Assembly: GCA_015060925.1 (NCBI GenBank)
Contig: SUXM01000007.1
Span: 49,931-113,930, forward strand
DNA: 64,000 nt
Direction: 5' to 3'
DNA from: Parabacteroides distasonis
Lineage (GTDB): Bacteria > Bacteroidota > Bacteroidia > Bacteroidales > Tannerellaceae
How positions within the stretch are numbered: position 1 is the stretch's first letter; every line of letters begins with the position of its first letter. The translations under genes were made by a program, and so were the position numbers. The notes under the pieces were generated by a model. That model was not told the DNA's origin. It saw only the letters and a list, made by a program, of their open reading frames with translations, and did not search any database. Shown piece by piece: positions 50,653 through 59,190 of the stretch.

Positions 50653-51471
50653 ATTCTCCATGACTTCTATGTGGATGAGCCACTTCCGAAGAAGATCTTT
50701 CATTTCTTGGTAATATTCAAATTTGTAATTGAATCCCCATCCATGTCCGCCTGTCGGGAACATATAAAGAGAAGTCGGAATATTGTGCGCCTTTAATGCC
50801 GTATAGTAACGAATCGAATTTAAAGGAGAGACAACATCATCGTTTTCACTTAATAACAAGAGTGTTTTAGGTGTTTTATCGTTTATCTGTTTCTCTAATG
50901 AGTAACGGTCAACCAATTCTTGGTTATTTATAAGTTTATCTCCAAGCAGATTCTTTTTGCTACCCATGTGAGTGATTTCGTTGTCAAAACTGATGACCGG
51001 ATAGTACAGAATGGCAAAGTTCGGACGGTTTTCATCTTTGGCCAAATTACAAAGAGAAGCCGCTAAATGACCTCCGGCAGAGGAACCGATTACACCGATG
51101 TGGTTGGTATCTATATTCCATTCTGTTGCTTTCTCCTTGATTAAAGACATCGCCTTTTCTGCATCATCTAACGGATAGGTATGATCCCCTTTAACCAATG
51201 TCCTATAGCGTAAAACGATACCGGCCATACCATTGGAGGCAAACCATTTGGCAACTTCACGTCCCTCATAATTCATCGCAACAATCCAATAGGCACCACC
51301 CGGACAAATTAAGACTGCAGGGGTCGGTTTATCTGATTTCTCAGGAAGATAGACCTCTACTTCAACTACGCCGGCTTTGGGATTGTTCGGCCAAAGTTTG
51401 ATAGGCTCTACATCTTGTCCCCATAGAGCCGGAGTAAGAAGAAGCAATAAAAGTGAAAATAGGTGTTTCAT
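50650..51471 (-). CDS. secreted alpha/beta-hydrolase (esterase)
   Basis: The 273-residue protein has a signal peptide (to about residue 18, ALWGQ) and an alpha/beta-hydrolase domain. ICPGGAYWIVAMNYEG supplies the oxyanion-hole glycines, GSSAG at 129-133 holds the nucleophile Ser131, and Asp in LLLSENDDVVSPLNS plus His in FPTGGHGWGFNY complete the triad. This resembles the BD-FAE/acetyl-xylan-esterase-like group common in Bacteroidales. It probably removes acyl groups from glycans in the periplasm. It starts 12 bp after the transporter gene and is likely cotranscribed with it. Confidence 0.87.
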   Translation of the reverse strand: MKHLFSLLLLLLTPALWGQDVEPIKLWPNNPKAGVVEVEVYLPEKSDKPTPAVLICPGGAYWIVAMNYEGREVAKWFASNGMAGIVLRYRTLVKGDHTYPLDDAEKAMSLIKEKATEWNIDTNHIGVIGSSAGGHLAASLCNLAKDENRPNFAILYYPVISFDNEITHMGSKKNLLGDKLINNQELVDRYSLEKQINDKTPKTLLLLSENDDVVSPLNSIRYYTALKAHNIPTSLYMFPTGGHGWGFNYKFEYYQEMKDLLRKWLIHIEVMEN

Positions 51472-51483
51472 AATGTCGCTAAA

Positions 51484-52488
51484 TTATGCTCCTGCGTAAA
51501 TCAAGAAACCTAAACCTATCACAAATAAGACGAACATGCCGACATTTAAATAATCAGAAGAGCGTGGCGCACCTTTGAACTCATGCCAGATCAAGATACC
51601 CCATAAAGCAGAAACTAATGTGGCTCCTTGTCCTAAACCGTAAGAGATGGCTGCCCCTGCCTTTTCTGATGCAATCATGCTGAATGATTGACCTAAACAC
51701 CAGATCATACCTCCTAACATACCGACCAGGTGTGTCTTGGTATTGCCTTTGAAATAACCAGAAGGAGAAACCGGTTCACCTTCTACCGGGTGTTTCATTG
51801 CAATGGTATTGAAAATGAAGGTACTAAAGAATACGCCTAAAGAAAAGATGAATACGGCTGTATATGGAGTTAATTTACCTGCTGCCGGCTCAACAAAGTT
51901 TGTCAAGTCCATAGAAGCAGCAATGAAACGATAGAAGAATGCCATGATTACGCCGGCTACGATAGAGAATAGGATTCCTTTTCCTGAAACTTTCTGAGAG
52001 TTTCCTGCCAATGCTTTTTTATAGGCTAACGCATTCAATAAGATTGCTACAGTGATTAATGCCACACCGATAAAGATATAGAGTGGTTCTCCTTTTGCTG
52101 CACCGAAATAGTTGACTAATACTCCCAATACCAAAGCTAATCCGATACCTACCGGAAAGGCTACGGACATACCGCAGATAGAGATAGCAGCAGATAATAG
52201 GATGTTGGCTGCATTAAATACAATACCTCCTAAAAAGGCACTGCCTAAAGATGACATATCGGCTTGCATCAAATTAGGAATGAAGCTTTGTCCTTGTGCT
52301 CCGGTGCTACCCAATGTAAAGGCAGAAAGGATAGAGAAGAGCAAGACGCCGATAACGTAGTCCCAATAGAAGAATTCGTATCTCCATGTTTTAGAGGCTA
52401 ACTTTTGTGTGTTTCCCCATGATCCCCAACATAGCATTGTTACAACGCAGAATAGGATCGCTAATGAATAATCTTGTACGATAAACAT
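51484..52488 (-). CDS. GRP/RhaT-superfamily sugar transporter
   Basis: The 334-residue inner-membrane protein has about ten membrane segments and no signal peptide. AILFCVVTMLCWGSWGNTQKLASKTWRYEFFYWDYVIG at the N-terminus and ISYGLGQGATLVSALWGILIWHEFKG near the end are characteristic of the glucose/ribose porter (GRP, TIGR00776-like) branch of the drug/metabolite superfamily, which is often mislabelled as a multidrug permease. It probably imports a monosaccharide; the adjacent ADP-ribosylglycohydrolase and esterase suggest ribose or a derivative, by inference only. It is between those two genes on the same strand. Confidence 0.85.
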   Translation of the reverse strand: MFIVQDYSLAILFCVVTMLCWGSWGNTQKLASKTWRYEFFYWDYVIGVLLFSILSAFTLGSTGAQGQSFIPNLMQADMSSLGSAFLGGIVFNAANILLSAAISICGMSVAFPVGIGLALVLGVLVNYFGAAKGEPLYIFIGVALITVAILLNALAYKKALAGNSQKVSGKGILFSIVAGVIMAFFYRFIAASMDLTNFVEPAAGKLTPYTAVFIFSLGVFFSTFIFNTIAMKHPVEGEPVSPSGYFKGNTKTHLVGMLGGMIWCLGQSFSMIASEKAGAAISYGLGQGATLVSALWGILIWHEFKGAPRSSDYLNVGMFVLFVIGLGFLIYAGA

Positions 52489-52576
52489 AATGTTAACTAT
52501 TTTGATTGATTAATAAAAACGAATGAAAGCCGCCATGCAATATGGCGGCTTAGGATGTCTATTTAGAATGTTTTAT

Positions 52577-54133
52577 TTATTGATGAGCTACCGGTTGCGG
52601 GCCATCTGAATAGATCAACATTTCGCCAACTTTAATGTGAACATCCTTTTTAGGATTTAACCATTTAAGAGCGATGGAATGTTTACCTTTTGGCATTAAA
52701 TATTTCCATGCTAAATCAACACGATGTCCCAATGTTTTGTTTGAAGGTAGGTTGAGCGTTTCTTCTAATTTGTCGTCAATGTATACTTCAACACGTGCAA
52801 CATATCCTTTTTCACCTCTGACGCTACCAGTTAAAGCGTATCCGGTTCCTTCAAATTGAGTCTTAAATTCTTTATTGTCTTCAATTGTTTTATTGATAGC
52901 TCTGCGTCCAATAGGAAAAATACCTTCGAAACTTTGTTCCAATTGAACCGCTTTAGGAGCTTGACATACGATAGTAACGTCATTTTCTGTTACTTTACCA
53001 CCGTTACGTTCGATCATCTGCAAAGCATGTTTGAAGGAGGTTTCGTATGTCTTGTTCAAAGACATATTTGTATAAGCAAAATTACGGTCTTCAACCATTC
53101 TAAGAGCTTTCATCCAATATTCAGGAATCTTGCTGTAACCTTGCATGGTTGCTAAAATACCTACAGCTGTAGCAGGGTTACAATCAGAATCTTGTCCACA
53201 ACGAGTGGCAATATCCATCGTTTTGAAGAAATCTCCTTCACCATATAACAAACCGATCAATACGTATGCACTATTGATGACTGCGTCAATGTTATAAGGC
53301 ATTAAAGTACCTTCCGGGCAACCAATGTCTTGGTTCCATCTCTTCTCACATTCTGCCCATGCCTGTTTCCAATCGTTAGGATATTGCTTGTGCATATTGA
53401 TTACGTCTGTCATACATTTGTGGTATTTACTTTCAGACGGAATCGTTTTTAACGCTTCGTTTACTACAAAATGGATATCGTCAGAAACAAAAGCCAATGA
53501 ATACATGGCCCCTACGTATACACCGCCATACCAGCCATCACCGTAGTTCATGATATGACCAATCTTGTCTGAAATTTCGGATTGTGTATTAGGCATACCC
53601 GGAGTCATCAAACCTGCAAAGTCTGCTTCAATTTGATAGTCAATATCATCTGCGTGAGGGTTGTTTAACCAATGACCGGATGCAGGAGGCATGATACCTT
53701 GCATGATATTATAACGGGCAGCAGCGTTTGCGTGCCACAATCCATAATCTGCATAAGCAAAAGCATGGGCAAATGAATCGACCGGAGCATCCATACCTAC
53801 ACGCTCAAATACTTCGACGAAAGTCAAGTCCATGTAAATATCATCGTAAAGAGCAGGGAAATGGTCAAACATCCCTTTGATACATCCATCGTTCCAACCA
53901 ATAGGAACGTAATCTTGAATCATGGCACTTCTGTAACGGAATTCAGTTGGTCCTCCATAGGTTACACCGATTGTTTGAGCAGCCCAACCTCCTTTAATTT
54001 TATCCATCAACTGCTCCTTTGTCATGGTAACTGTTTCAGGAAGCGTTGAGTTTGTTTGGGACGGTTGTTGGGTACAAGATGTAAATCCTGCGATTAAAGC
54101 TGCCGCCAAACATTGCAAAAAACTTTTTTTCAT
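52577..54133 (-). CDS. ADP-ribosylglycohydrolase-family lipoprotein
   Basis: The 518-residue protein carries a lipoprotein signal (AGFTSC, Cys20) and an ADP-ribosylglycohydrolase fold. KGGWAAQTIGVTYGGPTEF opens the domain, DDIYMDLTFVEVFE holds the first metal aspartates, and CGQDSDCNPATAVGIL the second. From about residue 400 there is a beta-rich C-terminal domain (GYALTGSVRGEKGYVARVEVYIDDKLEE). The family removes ADP-ribose from proteins or cleaves related N-glycosides. Most members are cytoplasmic, so a membrane-anchored extracytoplasmic one may act on nucleoside-like substrates. It leads the operon with the GRP transporter and esterase. Confidence 0.88.
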   Translation of the reverse strand: MKKSFLQCLAAALIAGFTSCTQQPSQTNSTLPETVTMTKEQLMDKIKGGWAAQTIGVTYGGPTEFRYRSAMIQDYVPIGWNDGCIKGMFDHFPALYDDIYMDLTFVEVFERVGMDAPVDSFAHAFAYADYGLWHANAAARYNIMQGIMPPASGHWLNNPHADDIDYQIEADFAGLMTPGMPNTQSEISDKIGHIMNYGDGWYGGVYVGAMYSLAFVSDDIHFVVNEALKTIPSESKYHKCMTDVINMHKQYPNDWKQAWAECEKRWNQDIGCPEGTLMPYNIDAVINSAYVLIGLLYGEGDFFKTMDIATRCGQDSDCNPATAVGILATMQGYSKIPEYWMKALRMVEDRNFAYTNMSLNKTYETSFKHALQMIERNGGKVTENDVTIVCQAPKAVQLEQSFEGIFPIGRRAINKTIEDNKEFKTQFEGTGYALTGSVRGEKGYVARVEVYIDDKLEETLNLPSNKTLGHRVDLAWKYLMPKGKHSIALKWLNPKKDVHIKVGEMLIYSDGPQPVAHQ

Positions 54134-54211
54134 GATGATTATTTAGAATTAATTATATGCAAATAAGTTTGTTTAATATCCCTACTTTGATAATAAAGTA
54201 GTAAATCGCTA

Positions 54212-54219
54212 CAAAGATA
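54212..54219 (-). promoter_or_regulatory. -7 promoter element for the ADP-ribosylglycohydrolase operon
   Basis: On the minus strand TATCTTTG matches TAnnTTTG, 78 bp upstream of the ATG, so the leader includes the CTACTTT hairpin. Confidence 0.55.
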
Positions 54220-54374
54220 ATAGTTGATAAGATTTGTTTATATATATTTTTCCCATAAAAAGATAAGCCCAAATCATGTTTTTAGTCATAAAAAGAAGAA
54301 GTCGTATGATTATGTTTGTCAATACATTCTTGATTTTTATTTAGATAAAAGTTCTTTATGTATATAGAAAAGTT

Positions 54375-54382
54375 TATTTTTG
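54375..54382 (+). promoter_or_regulatory. -7 promoter element for the S9 peptidase gene
   Basis: TATTTTTG matches TAnnTTTG, 22 bp before the start codon. Confidence 0.55.
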
Positions 54383-54404
54383 TGCAAAATTAATTTTATA
54401 CATC

Positions 54405-57092
54405 ATGAATTATACACGACATTTTATTAGCCTTATTTTATTGGCTTCCGGCTTGTTTGTGCAGGCGCAAGAAAAAAGAGCCATGAATTTTGATGACATG
54501 GTTGGATGGGAACGAATCTCAGAACAGCGTCTTTCTAATAATGGACAATGGGTTTCTTGTAAGATGGAACCTTCACGTGGCGATGCTACTGTGTATTTGT
54601 ATGACCGTACAGGGAAAGAAATTGCTTCTTATAAGCCGGCTTCCGGTGCTCGTTTTAGCGTTTCTTCTCAATATTTGTTAGTGACTAAAACCCCGGCATT
54701 GGCAGAGGTTGAAGCTCTTAAATTAAAGAAAACAAAGAAAGATAAGATGCCGATGAACACGCTTGTCATCAAGAACCTGACAGGAGGTGAGGAGGTGATT
54801 GATTCATTGAAATCTTATAAGTTATCTGAAACAGCCGATTTTATTGCTTATCAGCGTGGAGGTAAAAAAGATTCAACTCTTTATATTCGTTCTTTGGATG
54901 GAACAAAGACAAAAACTTTTCCGGCTGTATCTGAATTTGGCTTTGCCAAGAAAGGTAATGTGTTATATGTAGTTTCGAATGCTGAACTTTATACTTACAT
55001 TCCTGAAAAAGGAGAAAATCGTATTTCAGAAAAGAAAGGTGCTTTTAAAAAAATCACATTTTGTGAAGATGGTAGTAAGTTAGCATACCTTTTCTGTACA
55101 GACAAAGATTCTACAGGAACCCTTAGCAGTTTGTATCTGTCTGAAAATAATGGAACAGGTAAGTTAATTGCTGAAAGAACAAATCAGGCATTTCCTAAAT
55201 CTTGGGTTATCAGTGAAAATGGGAATGTTTATTTCTCTAAAAATGGGAATCGTCTGTTTTTTGGAACAGCTCCAATGCCAAGACAAAAGGATACTACAAT
55301 CTTGAATGAAAACCGACCGAATGTACAAGTTTGGAGTTGGGATGAAAAAGAACAACATACAGCTCAGGTGTTCTCTTTGAAAAGAGATTTAAAACGTTCT
55401 TATACGGCAGTTTATAATATTGGTTCCGGAAACTTGTATCAGGTAACGGATGATAAATTACCAGGATTACGTACTGCAGATAATGGGGATGTGGATTTGG
55501 CTTTTGTTTTTACAACCGAACCTTATGGTACACAATCTATGTGGACCAGACGTCAATTTTTTGATATGTACACATTTAACTTGGCAACAGGTGAAAAGAA
55601 GCAGTTTAAGACTAAGTTTAATTCTATGATGAATTTTTCTCCGGAGGGAAAATATGCTTATTGGTATTGTGATCAAGATAGTTCTTGGTATACGCGTAAC
55701 ATGGCTGACGGTAAAGAATACCGTTTGACAACTCCGGCAACATTCCCTGCTTGGAATATTGATAATGATGTTCCTGATCATCCTCGTGCGTATGGATGTG
55801 CAGGTTGGACTGACGGTGATGAATTTATCTTGATAAAAGATCGTTATGATATTTGGAAGTTTGATCCTAAAGGTGAAGATAAACCTATTAATTTGACTGT
55901 AAATGGTCGGGAGGAAAAAATTACTTATTCTTTGATGCAATTGTTAGATCGTGAAAAAAGATCTTATAATTTGAATGAGGTACAGTACTTGAATGGTTAC
56001 AATGAAGTGACTAAAGGTTCTGGATATTATACGGCAAAACTAAATAAACCGACAGCACCTAAAGCGTTATTAGCCGGTAATTATAAATTGGCAGCATTAA
56101 CAAAGGCTAAGGATAATAATACGGTGATTTATACCAAGGAGTCATATGAAGAATTCCCTGATATTCATTTGTCTGACATTACTTTTAAGAAGTCAACTCG
56201 TATTTCAAATGGTATCAAGCAACAAGACCCATTTATCTGGGGTAATGTTGAGCTGATTTCTTGGATGTCTTTAGATGGTCGTCCATTGGAAGGTTTGGTA
56301 TTTAAACCTGAAAATTTTGACCCAAACAAGAAGTATCCGATGATTGTTAACTTCTATGAAAAAAACTCTCATACATTATATAACTATCATATGCCGAGTC
56401 CGGGTCGTTCTCAAATTGACTATGCTTTCTATTTGAGCAATGGCTATATCATCTTTAATCCGGATATTCGCTATGTGGATGGTCATCCGGGTGAAAGTTG
56501 TTTCAATTGTGTTATGCCTGGCGTTGCAAAAATTGTAGCAGAAGGTTATATAAATGAAAAGGCTATAGGCGCACAAGGACATAGCTGGGGTGGTTATCAG
56601 GTGGCTCATTTGGCTACTAAGACTAATTTGTTTGCTGCGATAGAGTCTGGAGCTCCGGTAGTGAATATGTTAAGTGCTTATGGGGGTATTCGTTGGGGGT
56701 CCGGTATGAACCGTTCTATGCAGTATGAACATGGACAAAGCCGTATTGGTGGTAGTATTTGGGAAAAACCAATGCAATATATTGAAAATTCTCCGTTATT
56801 TAATATGGACAAGGTGACAACTCCAATTTTGATATTGCACAATGATGCAGATGGTCATGTGCCTTGGTATCAGGGTATTGAATATTTTATAGCATTGAAA
56901 CGTTTGGAAAAACCTGTTTGGTTGTTGAACTATGTAGGTGAACCTCATTGGCCAACTACATTGCCGAATCGTTTGGACTTCCAAAAACGTATGTTCCAGT
57001 TCTTCCAGCATTATTTACAAGGAGCTCCAATGCCTAAATGGATGAGTGAAGGACGTAAAGCTGTCGATGCTGATTTTGAATTAGGATATTAA
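54405..57092 (+). CDS. secreted S9 (prolyl oligopeptidase-family) serine peptidase
   Basis: The 895-residue protein has a signal peptide (ending VQAQ, about residue 21), a long N-terminal beta-propeller region (about 30-620), and a C-terminal alpha/beta-hydrolase domain. The nucleophile Ser727 is in GAQGHSWGGYQVAHL; Asp in LILHNDADGHVPW and His in YVGEPHWPT complete the triad. The family cleaves oligopeptides, and secreted Bacteroidales members often act as dipeptidyl- or acylaminoacyl-peptidases in the periplasm. Specificity cannot be assigned. It is a single-gene unit with its own promoter and a terminator. Confidence 0.9.
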   Translation: MNYTRHFISLILLASGLFVQAQEKRAMNFDDMVGWERISEQRLSNNGQWVSCKMEPSRGDATVYLYDRTGKEIASYKPASGARFSVSSQYLLVTKTPALAEVEALKLKKTKKDKMPMNTLVIKNLTGGEEVIDSLKSYKLSETADFIAYQRGGKKDSTLYIRSLDGTKTKTFPAVSEFGFAKKGNVLYVVSNAELYTYIPEKGENRISEKKGAFKKITFCEDGSKLAYLFCTDKDSTGTLSSLYLSENNGTGKLIAERTNQAFPKSWVISENGNVYFSKNGNRLFFGTAPMPRQKDTTILNENRPNVQVWSWDEKEQHTAQVFSLKRDLKRSYTAVYNIGSGNLYQVTDDKLPGLRTADNGDVDLAFVFTTEPYGTQSMWTRRQFFDMYTFNLATGEKKQFKTKFNSMMNFSPEGKYAYWYCDQDSSWYTRNMADGKEYRLTTPATFPAWNIDNDVPDHPRAYGCAGWTDGDEFILIKDRYDIWKFDPKGEDKPINLTVNGREEKITYSLMQLLDREKRSYNLNEVQYLNGYNEVTKGSGYYTAKLNKPTAPKALLAGNYKLAALTKAKDNNTVIYTKESYEEFPDIHLSDITFKKSTRISNGIKQQDPFIWGNVELISWMSLDGRPLEGLVFKPENFDPNKKYPMIVNFYEKNSHTLYNYHMPSPGRSQIDYAFYLSNGYIIFNPDIRYVDGHPGESCFNCVMPGVAKIVAEGYINEKAIGAQGHSWGGYQVAHLATKTNLFAAIESGAPVVNMLSAYGGIRWGSGMNRSMQYEHGQSRIGGSIWEKPMQYIENSPLFNMDKVTTPILILHNDADGHVPWYQGIEYFIALKRLEKPVWLLNYVGEPHWPTTLPNRLDFQKRMFQFFQHYLQGAPMPKWMSEGRKAVDADFELGY

Positions 57093-57123
57093 AAAGAATA
57101 TTTTCTAATCGGTGGAAAAGTGG

Positions 57124-57167
57124 AAATGGAGTAGGTGTCTTAGGATACCGCTCCATTTTTTTTGTAT
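57124..57167 (+). terminator. terminator of the S9 peptidase gene
   Basis: AATGGAG pairs with CTCCATT and GGTGTC with GATACC around a short loop, followed by TTTTTTTT. Confidence 0.75.
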
Positions 57168-57212
57168 ATAGATTTTTATTTCTGATAAAGGATAATGAAA
57201 GGTATTATTCAC

Positions 57213-57220
57213 TATCTTTG
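57213..57220 (+). promoter_or_regulatory. -7 promoter element for the esterase-phosphoesterase operon
   Basis: TATCTTTG matches TAnnTTTG. The esterase ATG is 61 bp downstream. Confidence 0.55.
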
Positions 57221-57281
57221 TGAAATTATGAAAAAAATAACTTTTGTATAGAAACTCATATTAATTAAAAAATATAAAGAC

Positions 57282-58103
57282 ATGAATTGGATGAAAAAAT
57301 GTTTGGTAGCGTTAATTTGTTTGTTACCATTAAGTGTACAGGCTGCAAAAGTCGAAATTATTGAGGTTAAAAGTGCTTCAATGGATAAGAAGGTTGAAGT
57401 AGTTGTTATTTGTCCGGATGTGGCAGATACTAAAGATTGTCCGGTCGTATATTTGTTGCATGGTCATGGAGGTAATGCCAGACAATGGATTACATTTAAA
57501 CCAGAATTACCTCGTTTGGCAGATGAAAAAGGAGTTTATTTTGTATGTCCGGATGGAAAAAATTCTTGGTATTGGGATAGCCCTACAAATCCTGAATATC
57601 GGTATGAAACATTTGTCTCTGATGAATTGATTAAATATATTGACGAACATTATAATACAGTAGCGGATCGCAAAGGACGTGCAATCACCGGTCTAAGTAT
57701 GGGTGGTCATGGAGCTATGTGGAATGGTCTTCGTCATAGTGATGTTTTCTCTGCTGTTGGAGCAACTGCAGGAGGTGTAGATATTCGTCCTTTCCCGAAA
57801 AATTGGAATATGAAAGATCAATTAGGTACTATTGAAGAAAAACCTGAAAACTGGGAAAAATATACAGTTATTAATTTAGTACCGACATTGACTGACGGAC
57901 AAATTTCTATTATAGTGGATTGTGGTAAGGATGATTTTTTCTTTGAAGTGAATAAGAAATTCCATGAAGCATTGGATAAACAGGGAATTGCCCATGATTA
58001 CATTGTTCGTCCGGGTAAACACAATAGAGAATATTGGTATAATTCGATTGAATATCAAATTCTATATTTTTCTAACCATTTTAAGAAAGGTATTGAAAAG
58101 TGA
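57282..58103 (+). CDS. secreted esterase (esterase D / feruloyl-esterase-like)
   Basis: The 273-residue protein has a signal peptide (ending VQAA, residue 22) and an alpha/beta-hydrolase of the putative esterase (PF00756-type) family. LLHGHGGNARQWI gives the oxyanion region, GLSMGGHGA holds nucleophile Ser139, and Asp in IIVDCGKDDFFFEVN and His in RPGKHNREYWYNS complete the triad. Members include tributyrin, acetyl and feruloyl esterases. It is followed 13 bp later by a metallophosphoesterase and an acetylxylan-esterase-like gene, which suggests joint processing of a decorated glycan or phospho-compound. Confidence 0.88.
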   Translation: MNWMKKCLVALICLLPLSVQAAKVEIIEVKSASMDKKVEVVVICPDVADTKDCPVVYLLHGHGGNARQWITFKPELPRLADEKGVYFVCPDGKNSWYWDSPTNPEYRYETFVSDELIKYIDEHYNTVADRKGRAITGLSMGGHGAMWNGLRHSDVFSAVGATAGGVDIRPFPKNWNMKDQLGTIEEKPENWEKYTVINLVPTLTDGQISIIVDCGKDDFFFEVNKKFHEALDKQGIAHDYIVRPGKHNREYWYNSIEYQILYFSNHFKKGIEK

Positions 58104-58116
58104 TATTTTATAAATC

Positions 58117-59190
58117 ATGAAAGAGATGAATCGAAGGTCTTTTATTAAAGGGTCAACTATGGCTGGAGTTGCAGGTCTGTTCTCTTCAGATGCTGTTGCG
58201 AAACTAACAACTTCGGGTAAACCGGATTTGTTAATTCCTGATGATTCAAAAAGAAAATTTACCTATAATAAGAATGGTAAATTTAAAATTTTACAAATAA
58301 CAGATACGCATTATGTGGCAGGTAATCCGAAATCAAGTCGTGCTTTGGATAATGTGATAGAAATGTTGGATACAGAAAAACCGGATTTAGTTATTCATAC
58401 AGGTGATGTCGTATATGGAAAACCTGCAGAACAATCTATTCGTGAAATTTTGGCTCCAATTTCTGAAAGAAAGATTCCTTTTGCGGTTGCATTTGGAAAT
58501 CATGATGAGGAGTTTGATAGGACACGGGCGCAGATGTTGGATATTGTTATGAGTATGCCATATAATATCAATACTCGTATTGATGGAATATATGGTGAAA
58601 GTAATGCGGTTTTGACATTGTCTTCCTCTAAGACAGGAAAAGTAGATCGTGTTTTTTATCTTTTTGATTCAAATGGTTATTCCAAAATAAAAGGAATTAA
58701 GGGCTATGATCATATTCGTTTTAATCAGATAGCTTGGTATAGACAACAGAGTGAAGCTTTTACCCAAATGAACGAAGGAACCCCAATTCCCTCTTTTGCT
58801 TTTTTTCATATTCCTTTAGTGGAATATAAAACAAGTATTGCTGATGACAGAAAACATGTTATGAGAGGTATCAAAGGAGAACTTGTTGCTTGTCCGAATG
58901 TGAATTCTGGATTGTTTGTCTCTATGAAAGAGATGAAAGACATACAAGCTATATTTGTAGGGCATGATCATAATAATGATTATGCTATTTATTGGAATAA
59001 GATGTTTTTGGTTTATGGGCGTTTTAGTGGTTGTGATACTGTTTACAATGACTTAAAGCCAAATGGTGCTCGTGTTATTGAATTGACGGAAGGAGAGATG
59101 AGTTTCCGTTCATGGATTCGTATGTTTGGAGGTCAGATCGATCAAGATTTGCGTTATCCAGATGATTTTATGCCTAATAAAACAGTATGA
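58117..59190 (+). CDS. metallophosphoesterase with a twin-arginine-like signal
   Basis: The 357-residue protein starts MKEMNRRSFIKGSTMAGVAG, which fits the Tat motif (RR at 6-7, then F-I-K) and a hydrophobic stretch to about residue 29. The calcineurin-like metal sites follow: QITDTHY, HTGDVVYG, AFGNHDEEFD, FFHIPL and FVGHDHNND. This is the layout of secreted purple-acid-phosphatase-like or Icc-type enzymes with a two-metal centre. Substrates may be phosphomonoesters or cyclic nucleotides. Its end overlaps the next gene by 4 bp. Confidence 0.88.
   Translation: MKEMNRRSFIKGSTMAGVAGLFSSDAVAKLTTSGKPDLLIPDDSKRKFTYNKNGKFKILQITDTHYVAGNPKSSRALDNVIEMLDTEKPDLVIHTGDVVYGKPAEQSIREILAPISERKIPFAVAFGNHDEEFDRTRAQMLDIVMSMPYNINTRIDGIYGESNAVLTLSSSKTGKVDRVFYLFDSNGYSKIKGIKGYDHIRFNQIAWYRQQSEAFTQMNEGTPIPSFAFFHIPLVEYKTSIADDRKHVMRGIKGELVACPNVNSGLFVSMKEMKDIQAIFVGHDHNNDYAIYWNKMFLVYGRFSGCDTVYNDLKPNGARVIELTEGEMSFRSWIRMFGGQIDQDLRYPDDFMPNKTV

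Larger units (their letters stand above)
54134..54404. other. divergent promoter region
   Basis: This non-coding stretch serves the ADP-ribosylglycohydrolase gene (leftward) and the S9 peptidase gene (rightward). It contains the hairpin CTACTTT-6 nt-AAAGTAG at 54182-54201 in the leftward leader and AT-rich sequence elsewhere. No reading frame is convincing. Confidence 0.6.

Noticed and set aside
51484..52488. Multidrug efflux DMT permease
   Set aside because: The N-terminal and C-terminal blocks fit the GRP sugar-porter branch and the gene context is sugar-related, so a drug role is less likely.
55467..55940. Minus-strand frame of 157 codons inside the S9 peptidase gene
   Set aside because: Antisense shadow with no signal, motif or promoter.
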